This document shows, piece after piece, positions 1 to 6,569 of a DNA stretch of 64,000 bases; position 1 is the stretch's first letter; each line of letters starts with the position of its first letter. The stretch lies in the NCBI GenBank assembly GCA_902492455.1, contig CABULH010000014.1, positions 1 to 64,000 of the forward strand, read 5' to 3'. The stretch is from an uncultured Oscillospiraceae bacterium (GTDB taxonomy: Bacteria; Bacillota; Clostridia; Oscillospirales; Acutalibacteraceae). The notes beneath the pieces were generated by a model. That model did no database searches. It saw only the letters and a program-made list of their open reading frames with translations, and had not been told where the DNA came from. The translations under genes were made by a program, and so were the position numbers.

Positions 1-185
1 GCAGCCGGTGCCATAGAGCTGGCCCTTACCCGGAAAAACGGGTGATGAATTTGGTCGTTATTTGGTCGTTATAAACGCCAAAATCGGCGGATAAAGACCA
101 AGGCTCGCAAAAAGGAAATGGTTAAAAACATAGTAATATCAACGATTTTCGGCAATTGCGAAAGGCCGCAAAACCCAGGAATACA
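1..185. mobile_element. Probable terminal sequence of an integrated element
   Basis: These bases directly precede a tRNA 3' half and do not supply the missing 5' half of that tRNA, so they are best read as the end of an element that integrated into the tRNA. A near-duplicate of TTTGGTCGTTA occurs twice in a row near 50-72. One short open frame ends with a TGA at 43-45, too short to assign. No integrase is visible because the window starts here. Confidence 0.4.
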
Positions 186-232
186 GATTCGTAATCAGCA
201 GGTCAGCGGTTCAAGTCCGCTCACCAGCTCCA
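186..232 (+). tRNA. 3' half of tRNA-Thr(CGU), likely attachment site
   Basis: The segment contains an anticodon loop reading TTCGTAA (anticodon CGT), the 3' side of the anticodon stem, a variable loop, a canonical T arm with TTCAAGT loop and GCGG/CCGC stem, the 3' acceptor strand CACCAGC, discriminator T and encoded CCA at 230-232. The D arm and 5' acceptor strand are absent: the sequence upstream of about 186 does not pair. tRNA 3' ends are classic targets of tyrosine recombinases, so this is probably the duplicated att core left at one end of an integrated element, with the functional tRNA at the other end. A bacterial group I intron in the anticodon loop is an alternative but no intron core was recognised. 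Confidence 0.7.
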
Positions 233-234
233 CT

Positions 235-286
235 AAAAAAGCAGGCAATGATTCATTGATAAATGAATCATTGCCTGCTTTTTTAT
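235..286 (+). terminator. Intrinsic terminator after the tRNA
   Basis: A perfect 17-bp stem (241-257 with 262-278) with a 4-base loop is flanked by A6 and T6, making it an efficient bidirectional hairpin terminator directly behind the tRNA 3' end. Confidence 0.9.
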
Positions 287-395
287 AAACAGAAAGAGAA
301 AAAAGAATAAAGTACTTTTTCTCCTGAGCCTGGCGCAGCATCGGATAATATGATATAAATGAATGGAGATGGTTTACCGGCAGGGAGGGAAGCAT

Positions 396-1874
396 ATGAA
401 GAATACGGAAGCCCTTTATCAGCAGATTCATGACCGGTTGCTGGAGGAAATAAATGCGGGAGTCTATCAGGCGGGAGAATATCTGCCGCCGCTGCCGAAA
501 ATCTGCGCGCAATTCGGCGCAGGGGTGGCCACGGCTCGACGAGCGCTGCATATGCTGGAACAGGAGGGTTTCCTGCTGTACGGAAGCAATCGGCGCTATA
601 TTGTCCATACGCCGGTCGGAGAAGAGCAGTTTACGGAAGGCTATATTCGGCGGCAATTATCTAAGCGAACCGCGATGGCAGATTTATATGAAGCGGTCGC
701 CGTGCTGTATCCCCGCCTGCTGATCCACGGCCTGCGGTTATGCACGGCGGAGCAATTGGCGCAGCTGCGGAAAATTTGCCGGGAAATGGATGCCTGGCGC
801 GTTCCACTTTCACAGATTGCGGAACGTTCTTTGATGATCTATCAAAAAGCAGTGGAACCATTGGGCAATCCCCTGGTGACGGATTTATTCACCCAGGTTC
901 ATATCTTTTTGGCGATTCCTCATGTGTGGGGCTGCGAGAGTTTGAATTGGATAGAAAGCCGATACGCAACTACGGGACTGGAGTGGGAGGAAAGGCTTTC
1001 TCTGGCAGAGGAAGGGCGATTGGACGAGGTGGAAAAGCTGTTGGCGGATTCCTGCTGGCAGCGGCGGGATGCCACTGACCAGTTTATACGAGAAATTGCC
1101 AAGAGTTTACCCGATAGGGGCAGCCGCAGATTCTCGGGAAAAGAAACGGCTTTTGATTGGCGGCCCGGCAAAAAAAAGAGTCAGCTTACAGAGGTGACCA
1201 CGGATCTGGTTGGCCGAATTATGGCAGGAGATTGTCGGAAAAGCGTATACCTGCCTTCGATTTCAGAGATGGCCGCGGAATACGGTGTGGCTCGGGTTAC
1301 CGTTCGCCAGGCGGCGGAACGGCTGGAACGGTTGGGACTTACCCGGTTTATTTCCCCTGGAAAAATCGCCGTCGTCTCCCGTGAAATCAAAAAAGACACG
1401 GCCATTGCTCATCCCGAAATAGCTCAGCTGCTGCTGACCTATCTTTGTGTTCTGCAGATTTTGGCGGATACAGTGGACGTAATGGTGGGGGTTATTCCCT
1501 GGACCACGGCGCCGCGGGAAATCGATAGGTGGGAGCGGGATTGCTTGGAGGCTCCGTTTTCGTCCGCACAGATCATTTTTGGATGGATTGTGGAAAAGAT
1601 CCCCAATCCGACTCTGCAGATGATTGGGCAGGAATGCTATCAAAGGCTATCCTACGGTTATTGTCTTGCCGGGATGATGGGGGAGGAGGAAAAAAGGGCC
1701 TTGCGGACGATAATATCGGAGAAGATCCGGCAGTTTGCGGCCCAGCTTCGGCGGCAGGATTGGCAGGGATTTGGAAGCGGATTTGCGCGTTTTTATCAGT
1801 TGTGGTTCCATATTGCCCGGGAGAGATTGGCTTCTATGGAGGAAATGCATCATCTGACGCCTTTACCGCGATAA
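396..1874 (+). CDS. Tandem GntR-type regulator with two winged-helix domains
   Basis: This 492-residue protein carries two separate GntR-like winged helix-turn-helix domains. The first spans residues 1-70 (LYQQIHDRLLEEI, then KICAQFGAGVATARRALHML). The second spans about 261-335 (LTEVTTDLVGRIM, then ISEMAAEYGVARVTVRQAAE). Each is followed by about 170-190 residues of mostly helical sequence with no recognised effector domain. Most GntR proteins have one DNA-binding domain and about 240 residues, so this looks like an internal duplication or fusion. The start at 396 is chosen for the GGGAGGGA ribosome site at 383-390; an upstream in-frame ATG at 363 has none. A hairpin terminator follows. The target is unknown; no transporter or enzyme is adjacent on the same strand. 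Confidence 0.85.
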   Translation: MKNTEALYQQIHDRLLEEINAGVYQAGEYLPPLPKICAQFGAGVATARRALHMLEQEGFLLYGSNRRYIVHTPVGEEQFTEGYIRRQLSKRTAMADLYEAVAVLYPRLLIHGLRLCTAEQLAQLRKICREMDAWRVPLSQIAERSLMIYQKAVEPLGNPLVTDLFTQVHIFLAIPHVWGCESLNWIESRYATTGLEWEERLSLAEEGRLDEVEKLLADSCWQRRDATDQFIREIAKSLPDRGSRRFSGKETAFDWRPGKKKSQLTEVTTDLVGRIMAGDCRKSVYLPSISEMAAEYGVARVTVRQAAERLERLGLTRFISPGKIAVVSREIKKDTAIAHPEIAQLLLTYLCVLQILADTVDVMVGVIPWTTAPREIDRWERDCLEAPFSSAQIIFGWIVEKIPNPTLQMIGQECYQRLSYGYCLAGMMGEEEKRALRTIISEKIRQFAAQLRRQDWQGFGSGFARFYQLWFHIARERLASMEEMHHLTPLPR

Positions 1875-1890
1875 AGGCAGAGATAAAGCA

Positions 1891-1933
1891 AAAGCAAGGC
1901 AGACAGCGCGAACCGCTATCTGCCTTGCTTTTG
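1891..1933. terminator. Convergent hairpin terminator
   Basis: A 16-base stem with one mismatch (1893-1908 against 1914-1929) with flanking A and T runs lies between the GntR-type gene and the convergent minus-strand genes, serving both directions. Confidence 0.8.
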
Positions 1934-1939
1934 ATATTA

Positions 1940-2122
1940 TTACAAGTCGTCCGCGTCTTGGGAAGGGACGCCTCCGTCCTCTGGGGTTCCTGTGTAGCTT
2001 CCCAAAACATCCGAGATTATCTCGCCGCGGCCTTGGCTGCGCAGAGTATGGGCCTCTACTTCCACTTGCTGGGTGGGAGTAAGGCGATTTTTCTTTTTTT
2101 GGCCGGCTGTTTTCGGGTCCAT
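1940..2122 (-). CDS. Small hydrophilic protein coupled to rubrerythrin
   Basis: This 60-residue, charged protein begins with MDPKTAGQKKKNRLTPTQQ and ends in an acidic QDADDL tail. There is no signal peptide, membrane segment or cysteine. It starts 5 bases after the rubrerythrin stop codon, and a GGAGG motif inside the rubrerythrin 3' end (complement of 2136-2140) can serve as its ribosome site, so the two are probably cotranscribed. A terminator follows directly. The function is unknown. Placement and ribosome site argue it is real; the short length keeps confidence moderate. Confidence 0.6.
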   Translation of the reverse strand: MDPKTAGQKKKNRLTPTQQVEVEAHTLRSQGRGEIISDVLGSYTGTPEDGGVPSQDADDL

Positions 2123-2127
2123 ATTTT

Positions 2128-2667
2128 TTAATAATCCTCCACGTGCATCTGAAAGTAAGCCTGGGGATGCTTGCAGACGGGGCAGAGGGTGGGAGGCGTT
2201 TCTCCCGTGTATACATGGCCGCAGTTGAGGCAGATCCAGACTGTGCCGGCCCCTCTCTTGAAGACCTTGCCGGATTCCAGGTTGCCGTGAAGTTTGTTGA
2301 AGCGCTGCTCATGCAGGCTTTCGATTTTCGCCACCATCTCGAAGGTATTGGCGATTTCGGTGAAACCTTCCTCTCTGGCGGTTTTGGCGAATTCGACGTA
2401 CATTTCCGTGGCTTCGTAATGCTCGCCTGCAGCGGCGTCCACCAGATTATCTGCCGTGCCCGGCATACTGTTGTCATGCAGCCGCTTGAACCAGAGTTCG
2501 GCGTGCTCCTTCTCGTTATTGGCAGTCTCGTCAAAGATTTTGGCTATCTGAATGTAGCCGTCCTTGCGCGCCTGGGCCGCGTAAAAGGTATATTTGTTGC
2601 GGGCCTCGCTTTCTCCTGCAAAGGCGGCCATGAGATTAGCCTCGGTTTTGCTCCCTTTGAATTCCAT
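2128..2667 (-). CDS. rbr: Rubrerythrin
   Basis: Rubrerythrin reduces hydrogen peroxide in the cytoplasm of anaerobes using a diiron centre fed by a rubredoxin-type iron. The 179 residues have the usual two-domain layout. The N-terminal ferritin-like four-helix domain shows ESEARNKYTFYA, NEKEHAELW, GEHYEATEMY and KIESLHEQRF as ligand-bearing helices. The C-terminal rubredoxin domain has CLNCGHVY and CPVCKHP, supplying four cysteines. An AAAGGA ribosome site precedes the start; an ATGGAATTC segment is duplicated around it and only the second copy is in frame. A small ORF follows 5 bases downstream. Confidence 0.96.
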   Translation of the reverse strand: MEFKGSKTEANLMAAFAGESEARNKYTFYAAQARKDGYIQIAKIFDETANNEKEHAELWFKRLHDNSMPGTADNLVDAAAGEHYEATEMYVEFAKTAREEGFTEIANTFEMVAKIESLHEQRFNKLHGNLESGKVFKRGAGTVWICLNCGHVYTGETPPTLCPVCKHPQAYFQMHVEDY

Positions 2668-2822
2668 CTGAATTCCATCCTTTCCTGCGTTTCTGTCCGG
2701 GTTTCGAATCTAGTATGGCCGGACCCGGGAAAACAAATACATCCAAAGAAGAAAAAACTGTAAATAATCCGTCTTACAAACAGGAAGATACCATGATTAA
2801 ATGAAGAAAAGGAGATAAAGAT

Positions 2823-3262
2823 ATGATTGAGAGATTTACATAGGATATCCGGAAGCGGCATTTTGGTACAGCAACACAAATTATCTGCTTTCCTGTATTC
2901 TTCATCAGGTTACCGGCTGCACGCTGCTGCAGTTTCTGCGGGAGAACTTATTTGAACCCATGGATATGGAAGGCTGTGCCTGGGAAACCTGCCCCCGTGG
3001 GGAGACCATGGGCGCCACCGGCCTGTATATTGCCACCCGGGATATGGCTAAACTGGGGGTTCTGTACCTGCATAACGGTATGTGGAAGGGAAAACGGCTT
3101 TTGTCCGCGGAGTGGACGGCCCAGGCTATCTGCCGTCAGACGCCGTATGCTGCTTACGGGTTTGTTTTCTTGGGGTGGGCGAATGGCGCGCATCAGCAAA
3201 CCGTGACCGTATTGTCCAAGGAAAATATTGTATTGGCGGCGCATGCCTTTGCGGATGAATAG
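2823..3262 (+). pseudogene. Truncated serine hydrolase (class C beta-lactamase-like)
   Basis: An AAAGGAGA ribosome site and ATG at 2823 start a frame of only six codons before TAG at 2841. A different frame then continues from about 2831 to the TGA at 3262 and encodes the C-terminal third of a beta-lactamase-like serine hydrolase: FWYSNTNYLLSCIL (the YxN motif region), FLRENLFEPMDM, and GLYIATRDMAKLGVLYLHNG. The N-terminal domain with the SxxK nucleophile is missing. The intact translation start joined to a late part of the gene suggests an internal deletion. No product with activity is expected. Confidence 0.75.
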
Positions 3263-3491
3263 GATTATTTGGCTCTGCGGCGGCGTGCGGAATTGGTTGT
3301 ATGAATATAGTGAAATAATACATCGGGAATTATGGATTTATACTTCGATTTATTTCATGTTTTGTTACTGCTGCTAGAATATAAATTGCCAAAAACTGGA
3401 CAGTATTTCTCAAAAGGTACCAGTTTGCTCGAAAGGCTTCGCGCTAAAATTGGGGTTTTCTATAAAATGCGGCGAAGCGTGTACTTTTCCG
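3263..3491. other. Intergenic sequence without recognised gene
   Basis: The stretch has no open frame with a ribosome site. It contains short complementary segments around GAAAGGCTTCGCG and GCGGCGAAGCG that could pair, but no known RNA family was recognised. Confidence 0.4.
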
Positions 3492-3520
3492 TTGACTAAA
3501 TCGGTAAAATTAACTATAAT
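3492..3520 (+). promoter_or_regulatory. Sigma-A promoter for the sugar transferase
   Basis: TTGACT at 3492-3497 and a perfect TATAAT at 3515-3520 are separated by 17 bases. Transcription would start near 3527 and leave a leader of about 150 bases before the sugar transferase. Confidence 0.85.
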
Positions 3521-3549
3521 CCCATGTAAAGACTGGGGAATCGAGAAAG

Positions 3550-3574
3550 GCCTGAAGCTGATAAAGCTTCAGGC
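3550..3574 (+). promoter_or_regulatory. Leader hairpin upstream of the sugar transferase
   Basis: A perfect 10-bp stem (3550-3559 with 3565-3574, loop GATAA) lies inside the predicted leader. It has no following T run, so it is not a normal terminator; an mRNA-stability or protein-binding role is possible. Confidence 0.5.
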
Positions 3575-3677
3575 TTAGATTACTCTACGGCTGACAGACG
3601 GCAAGCGGCGGTTTGTTCGGCGTACGGACTGCAGTTGGCAGTCATAAATACGGCAGGTGTGAAGGGAGGTCGGCAAC

Positions 3678-4346
3678 GTGCGGGATGAGCAGGTATTGTA
3701 CGATGTTCATACCGGTGTTGCGCAGCCGGAAAAGGTAAGATGGCGACCTTATAACGCGGCTAAGCTTTTTTTTGATATTTTGCTTTCTTTATGCGGTCTT
3801 TTAGTATTATCCCCCTTGTTTCTGATAACAGTGGTAGCGATTCGGCTGGATTCCAAGGGCCCGGCATTCTATAGCCAGAAGCGTATCGGTAAAAACGGCA
3901 AGCCTTTTAAAATGTACAAATTTCGCAGCATGTGCGTGGATGCAGAGAAACAGCTGGAAAAGCTGGCAGCGCTTAATGAACGTGACGGTCCGGCTTTTAA
4001 GATCACCGAAGATCCCCGGGTTACCCGGGTAGGAAGGTTTATCCGCAAAACTTGCATTGACGAACTGCCGCAGCTGCTGAACATACTCAAAGGCGATATG
4101 TCCCTGGTAGGGCCCCGTCCTCCTCTGCCCAACGAGGTGGCAATGTACACGCCTTATCAGATGCGCCGCCTGGGAGTGACGCCCGGACTGACCTGCTATT
4201 GGCAGGTAACCAAAGGCGAAGACACTTCTTTTGAGGAATGGGTGGAGCTTGATTTGAAATACATTCGGGACCGCAGCTTGAAGACGGATGTGAAAATCCT
4301 TTTCTGGACAGCGCGGGTGGTGCTGCTGGGTAAGGGCGCTATGTAA
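3678..4346 (+). CDS. Undecaprenyl-phosphate sugar-1-phosphate transferase
   Basis: This 222-residue enzyme of the bacterial sugar transferase (PglC/WbaP catalytic domain) family transfers a sugar phosphate from a nucleotide sugar to undecaprenyl phosphate, the first membrane step of capsule or exopolysaccharide synthesis. A single re-entrant membrane helix is seen at about 28-57. The family signatures KRIGKNGKPFKMYKFRSM, DELPQLLNILKGDMSLVGPRPP and PGLTCYWQV follow. It lacks the extra N-terminal helices of WbaP-type proteins. The start is GTG at 3678, supported by GGGAGG at 3664-3669. No other glycosyltransferase, flippase or polymerase lies nearby, so it is an orphan priming enzyme next to a CpsB-like phosphatase. 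Confidence 0.92.
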   Translation: MRDEQVLYDVHTGVAQPEKVRWRPYNAAKLFFDILLSLCGLLVLSPLFLITVVAIRLDSKGPAFYSQKRIGKNGKPFKMYKFRSMCVDAEKQLEKLAALNERDGPAFKITEDPRVTRVGRFIRKTCIDELPQLLNILKGDMSLVGPRPPLPNEVAMYTPYQMRRLGVTPGLTCYWQVTKGEDTSFEEWVELDLKYIRDRSLKTDVKILFWTARVVLLGKGAM

Positions 4347-4361
4347 AACCGGATAATAGAC

Positions 4362-4403
4362 AAAAGGCGCCGTGAAATGCATTTCAGCATTTCACGGCGT
4401 TTG
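4362..4403 (+). terminator. Terminator of the sugar transferase gene
   Basis: A perfect 13-bp stem (4368-4380 with 4387-4399), 6-base loop and short flanking A/T tracts lie just after the stop codon. Confidence 0.85.
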
Positions 4404-4627
4404 TGCTTGTCAGTAAAGTATGGAAAGTGTTACGGCGCAAAGACAACGCGCCTCGTCTTTGAACGTAAAAAGCAGGGCGCCGCTGTGTTTTACCCGGTTT
4501 AAGGAAAACGGAGAGTATGAGCCGTGCGATTTCATCCAGAATAGAAAATACGTGGATATTCGACGTAAAGCTCCATCGAGAAGGAAATTATTTTTGTTTC
4601 TGGCGGCTGGCGAAGGCGGTTCTCACC

Positions 4628-4656
4628 TTGACGCGGAAGCTGGGAACCGGTATAAT
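4628..4656 (+). promoter_or_regulatory. Sigma-A promoter for the CpsB-like gene
   Basis: TTGACG at 4628-4633, a 17-base spacer and TATAAT at 4651-4656 lie about 31 bases before the start codon. The position rules out longer in-frame starts upstream and shows this gene is transcribed separately from the sugar transferase. The rest of the 4404-4627 gap shows nothing recognised. Confidence 0.85.
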
Positions 4657-4686
4657 CTAACTTCAAGAGACAAAAGGGGAAGACAT

Positions 4687-5412
4687 ATGAAAACCCAATT
4701 GGAAAACACTCTGTGGGTGGATTTTCACACCCATGTGCTGCCCAAAATGGACGATGGTGCTCGCAGCCCGGAAATGGGAGCGGCCATGCTGCAGGAGTTG
4801 GGAAGGCAGGGCGTGAAGACGGTGTTCGCCACCTCCCATTATACTCCCCACCGGGAAAGCCCGGCAAGTTTCGCCGCACGGCGGGATCGGGCGGTTGAGC
4901 TGTTGCGGGCGGCTGTATTTCCGGGATCACCGCTGGTACGTCTGGGGGCGGAAATATATCTGGAACGGGAACTGCCGGAACAGGGATTGGAAACGCTGTG
5001 CCTGGAAGGCACCAGATTGATTTTGCTGGAGATGCCTCGTCAGCCCTATAAACCGTGGATGCTGGAAAAAATCCAGAATATTGCCTATGCTATGCGGGTA
5101 ACTCCGGTGATCGCCCATGTGGATCGGTATCTCAGCTGGTATTCCCGGGAAGATTACGCCCAGCTGTTTTCTTTTTCCGATTGTCTGCTGCAGATTAATA
5201 TGGAGGCGCTGACCGACCGGGCGGCCCGAAAATTTGTGCTGCGGCTGGCGAAGGAGGGATATGCCCTGCTGCCGGGGAGCGATACCCATAATATGGAGAC
5301 ACGCCGTCCCAATTTTGATGAAGCCGTCGCTGTCCTGGCAAAAAAAAGCGGCTGTATGCCGATATTGGACGCTCTGCAGACGGGGATGGAACAAGCGGGT
5401 ATCTCCTGGTAA
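4687..5412 (+). CDS. CpsB/CapC-type PHP phosphotyrosine phosphatase
   Basis: The 241-residue protein belongs to the PHP-superfamily metal-dependent phosphatases that remove phosphate from the tyrosine-rich tail of the capsule kinase CpsD. Metal-binding motifs are visible: DFHTHVLPKMDDGA (His14, His16, Asp22-23), FATSHYTPH, IAHVDRY and PGSDTHN near the C-terminus. It starts at 4687 with an AGGGGAAG ribosome site after its own promoter. No CpsC/CpsD kinase pair is present in the window, so its substrate must be encoded elsewhere, or the protein acts on something else. The adjacent sugar transferase supports an exopolysaccharide role. Confidence 0.88.
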   Translation: MKTQLENTLWVDFHTHVLPKMDDGARSPEMGAAMLQELGRQGVKTVFATSHYTPHRESPASFAARRDRAVELLRAAVFPGSPLVRLGAEIYLERELPEQGLETLCLEGTRLILLEMPRQPYKPWMLEKIQNIAYAMRVTPVIAHVDRYLSWYSREDYAQLFSFSDCLLQINMEALTDRAARKFVLRLAKEGYALLPGSDTHNMETRRPNFDEAVAVLAKKSGCMPILDALQTGMEQAGISW

Positions 5413-5433
5413 CCGAAAGGCCGGGGAGACGAC

Positions 5434-5867
5434 ATGGAAAACCCTTTTGGGCAAAATCTGCCGGGACGGCTGTGTTCCCCGGCGTATGACGCCTGCCTTC
5501 GGAAACAGGACCTGATGGCCTATGTTTTCGGAGACGGGGAACCTTTGTTGCTGCTTCACGGAATCGGACCGGGAGCTTACCAATGTCACCATGAAGGGCC
5601 GGTGGTAAGCGTGGGAGATTTATCGTTTCTGCAAAAAGTACATAGACGGCTTCAGAGCTTCCGACCCGGAGGCTTTCCGACGGTTTTCACAGGAATACAA
5701 CGTGGACTTGGAATACAGAAAAGGGGAGAGCTACGATATCCCATACCGCTGCCGCGCTGAGCGTCCGCACCGGCGTGGAACTGCGGGAGCTGGATATTCC
5801 GCTGCTGCAGAAGACGCTGCGGGAGGCCGGCGCTTATCTGCCAGATGAAGTCGGCGGTCGCGCGTAG
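5434..5867 (+). pseudogene. Frameshifted remnant(s) of unrecognised coding sequence
   Basis: Coding-like text appears in three successive frames. From 5434 a frame begins MENPFGQNLPGRLC and reaches GDGEPLLLLHGIGPGA, which resembles the HGxG loop of an alpha/beta hydrolase. A second frame runs from about 5608 to 5745 (KYIDGFRASDPEAFRRF, then EYNVDLEYRKG). A third runs to TAG at 5867 (LSVRTGVELRELDIPLLQ, then REAGAYLP). At least two indels are needed to join them. Whether one gene or two fused remnants is unclear, and the family of the second part was not recognised. Confidence 0.55.
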
Positions 5868-5900
5868 GGAACCGTATATCCGTCAACAGGAGGAACAGGC

Positions 5901-6503
5901 ATGTTTTTTAGTAAAAAATCCAAACCCGCCGGGCCGGTGGACTTTATTGTGGCCGGGCTGGGGAATCCGGGCAAGCAATATGAGGCTACACGGCACAACG
6001 CCGGATTTATGGGGCTGGAGGCTTTGGCGGAAAAGCTGGGGGTCCAGGTGACCCGTATCCGCTTCAAATCCTACTGCACGGAGGCGGCTATTGGAGAAAA
6101 GCGAGTGCTGCTGATGATGCCCCAGACCTTTATGAATCTCAGCGGCGAAGCGGTATGCGAGGCTATGCGGTTTTATAAGCTGCCGCCGGAGAAAACCTTA
6201 ATCATGGCGGACGATATTTCCCTGCCGGTGGGAACCATTCGTCTGCGGCGCAAGGGCAGCGACGGGGGACAAAAGGGGATGCGCAGCATCATTACCCTTT
6301 CCGGCAGCGATCAGTTCCCCCGCATCAAGCTGGGAGTGGGGGCCAAACCCCACCCGGATTATGATTTGGCGGCTTGGGTACTCTCTCGCTTTACTAAGGA
6401 GGAAGCTCCAAAAATAGTGGAGGCAGCCCATCGAGCCGCTGATGCTGCCGAGTGGATTGTACAGGACCGGATGGAAGAGGCCATGAACAAATATTCCGGA
6501 TAA
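5901..6503 (+). CDS. pth: Peptidyl-tRNA hydrolase
   Basis: Pth releases tRNA from prematurely terminated peptidyl-tRNA in the cytoplasm. The 200-residue protein has a 14-residue N-terminal extension, then IVAGLGNPGKQYEATRHNAG with catalytic His32, QTFMNLSG, and MADDISLPVG with the conserved Asp. The usual GGHNG loop is GGQKG here, so the conserved asparagine position is a lysine, worth checking against close relatives. An AGGAGGAA ribosome site lies 7 bases before the ATG. mfd starts 66 bases downstream on the same strand, the common pth-mfd arrangement in Firmicutes. Confidence 0.95.
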   Translation: MFFSKKSKPAGPVDFIVAGLGNPGKQYEATRHNAGFMGLEALAEKLGVQVTRIRFKSYCTEAAIGEKRVLLMMPQTFMNLSGEAVCEAMRFYKLPPEKTLIMADDISLPVGTIRLRRKGSDGGQKGMRSIITLSGSDQFPRIKLGVGAKPHPDYDLAAWVLSRFTKEEAPKIVEAAHRAADAAEWIVQDRMEEAMNKYSG

Positions 6504-6569
6504 GGCGGGAACGAGCCGACGGAGCGCGGAAAGATTCCGGGGAATGGTTGGAAGGATGGACAGAGGATA

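Noticed and set aside
1..232. Group I intron in the tRNA-Thr anticodon loop
   Set aside because: No intron core or 5' exon was recognised, and an element boundary explains the sequence more simply; the missing left flank prevents full exclusion.
2690..2735. tRNA-like T-arm text (GGTTTCGAATC) upstream of rubrerythrin
   Set aside because: Stem pairs do not form and there is no acceptor or CCA; it is a plain inverted repeat in the leader.
4420..4686. N-terminal extension of 89 codons on the CpsB-like protein
   Set aside because: A strong promoter at 4628-4656 lies inside it, so the extension would not be transcribed; the PHP domain begins right after the ATG at 4687.
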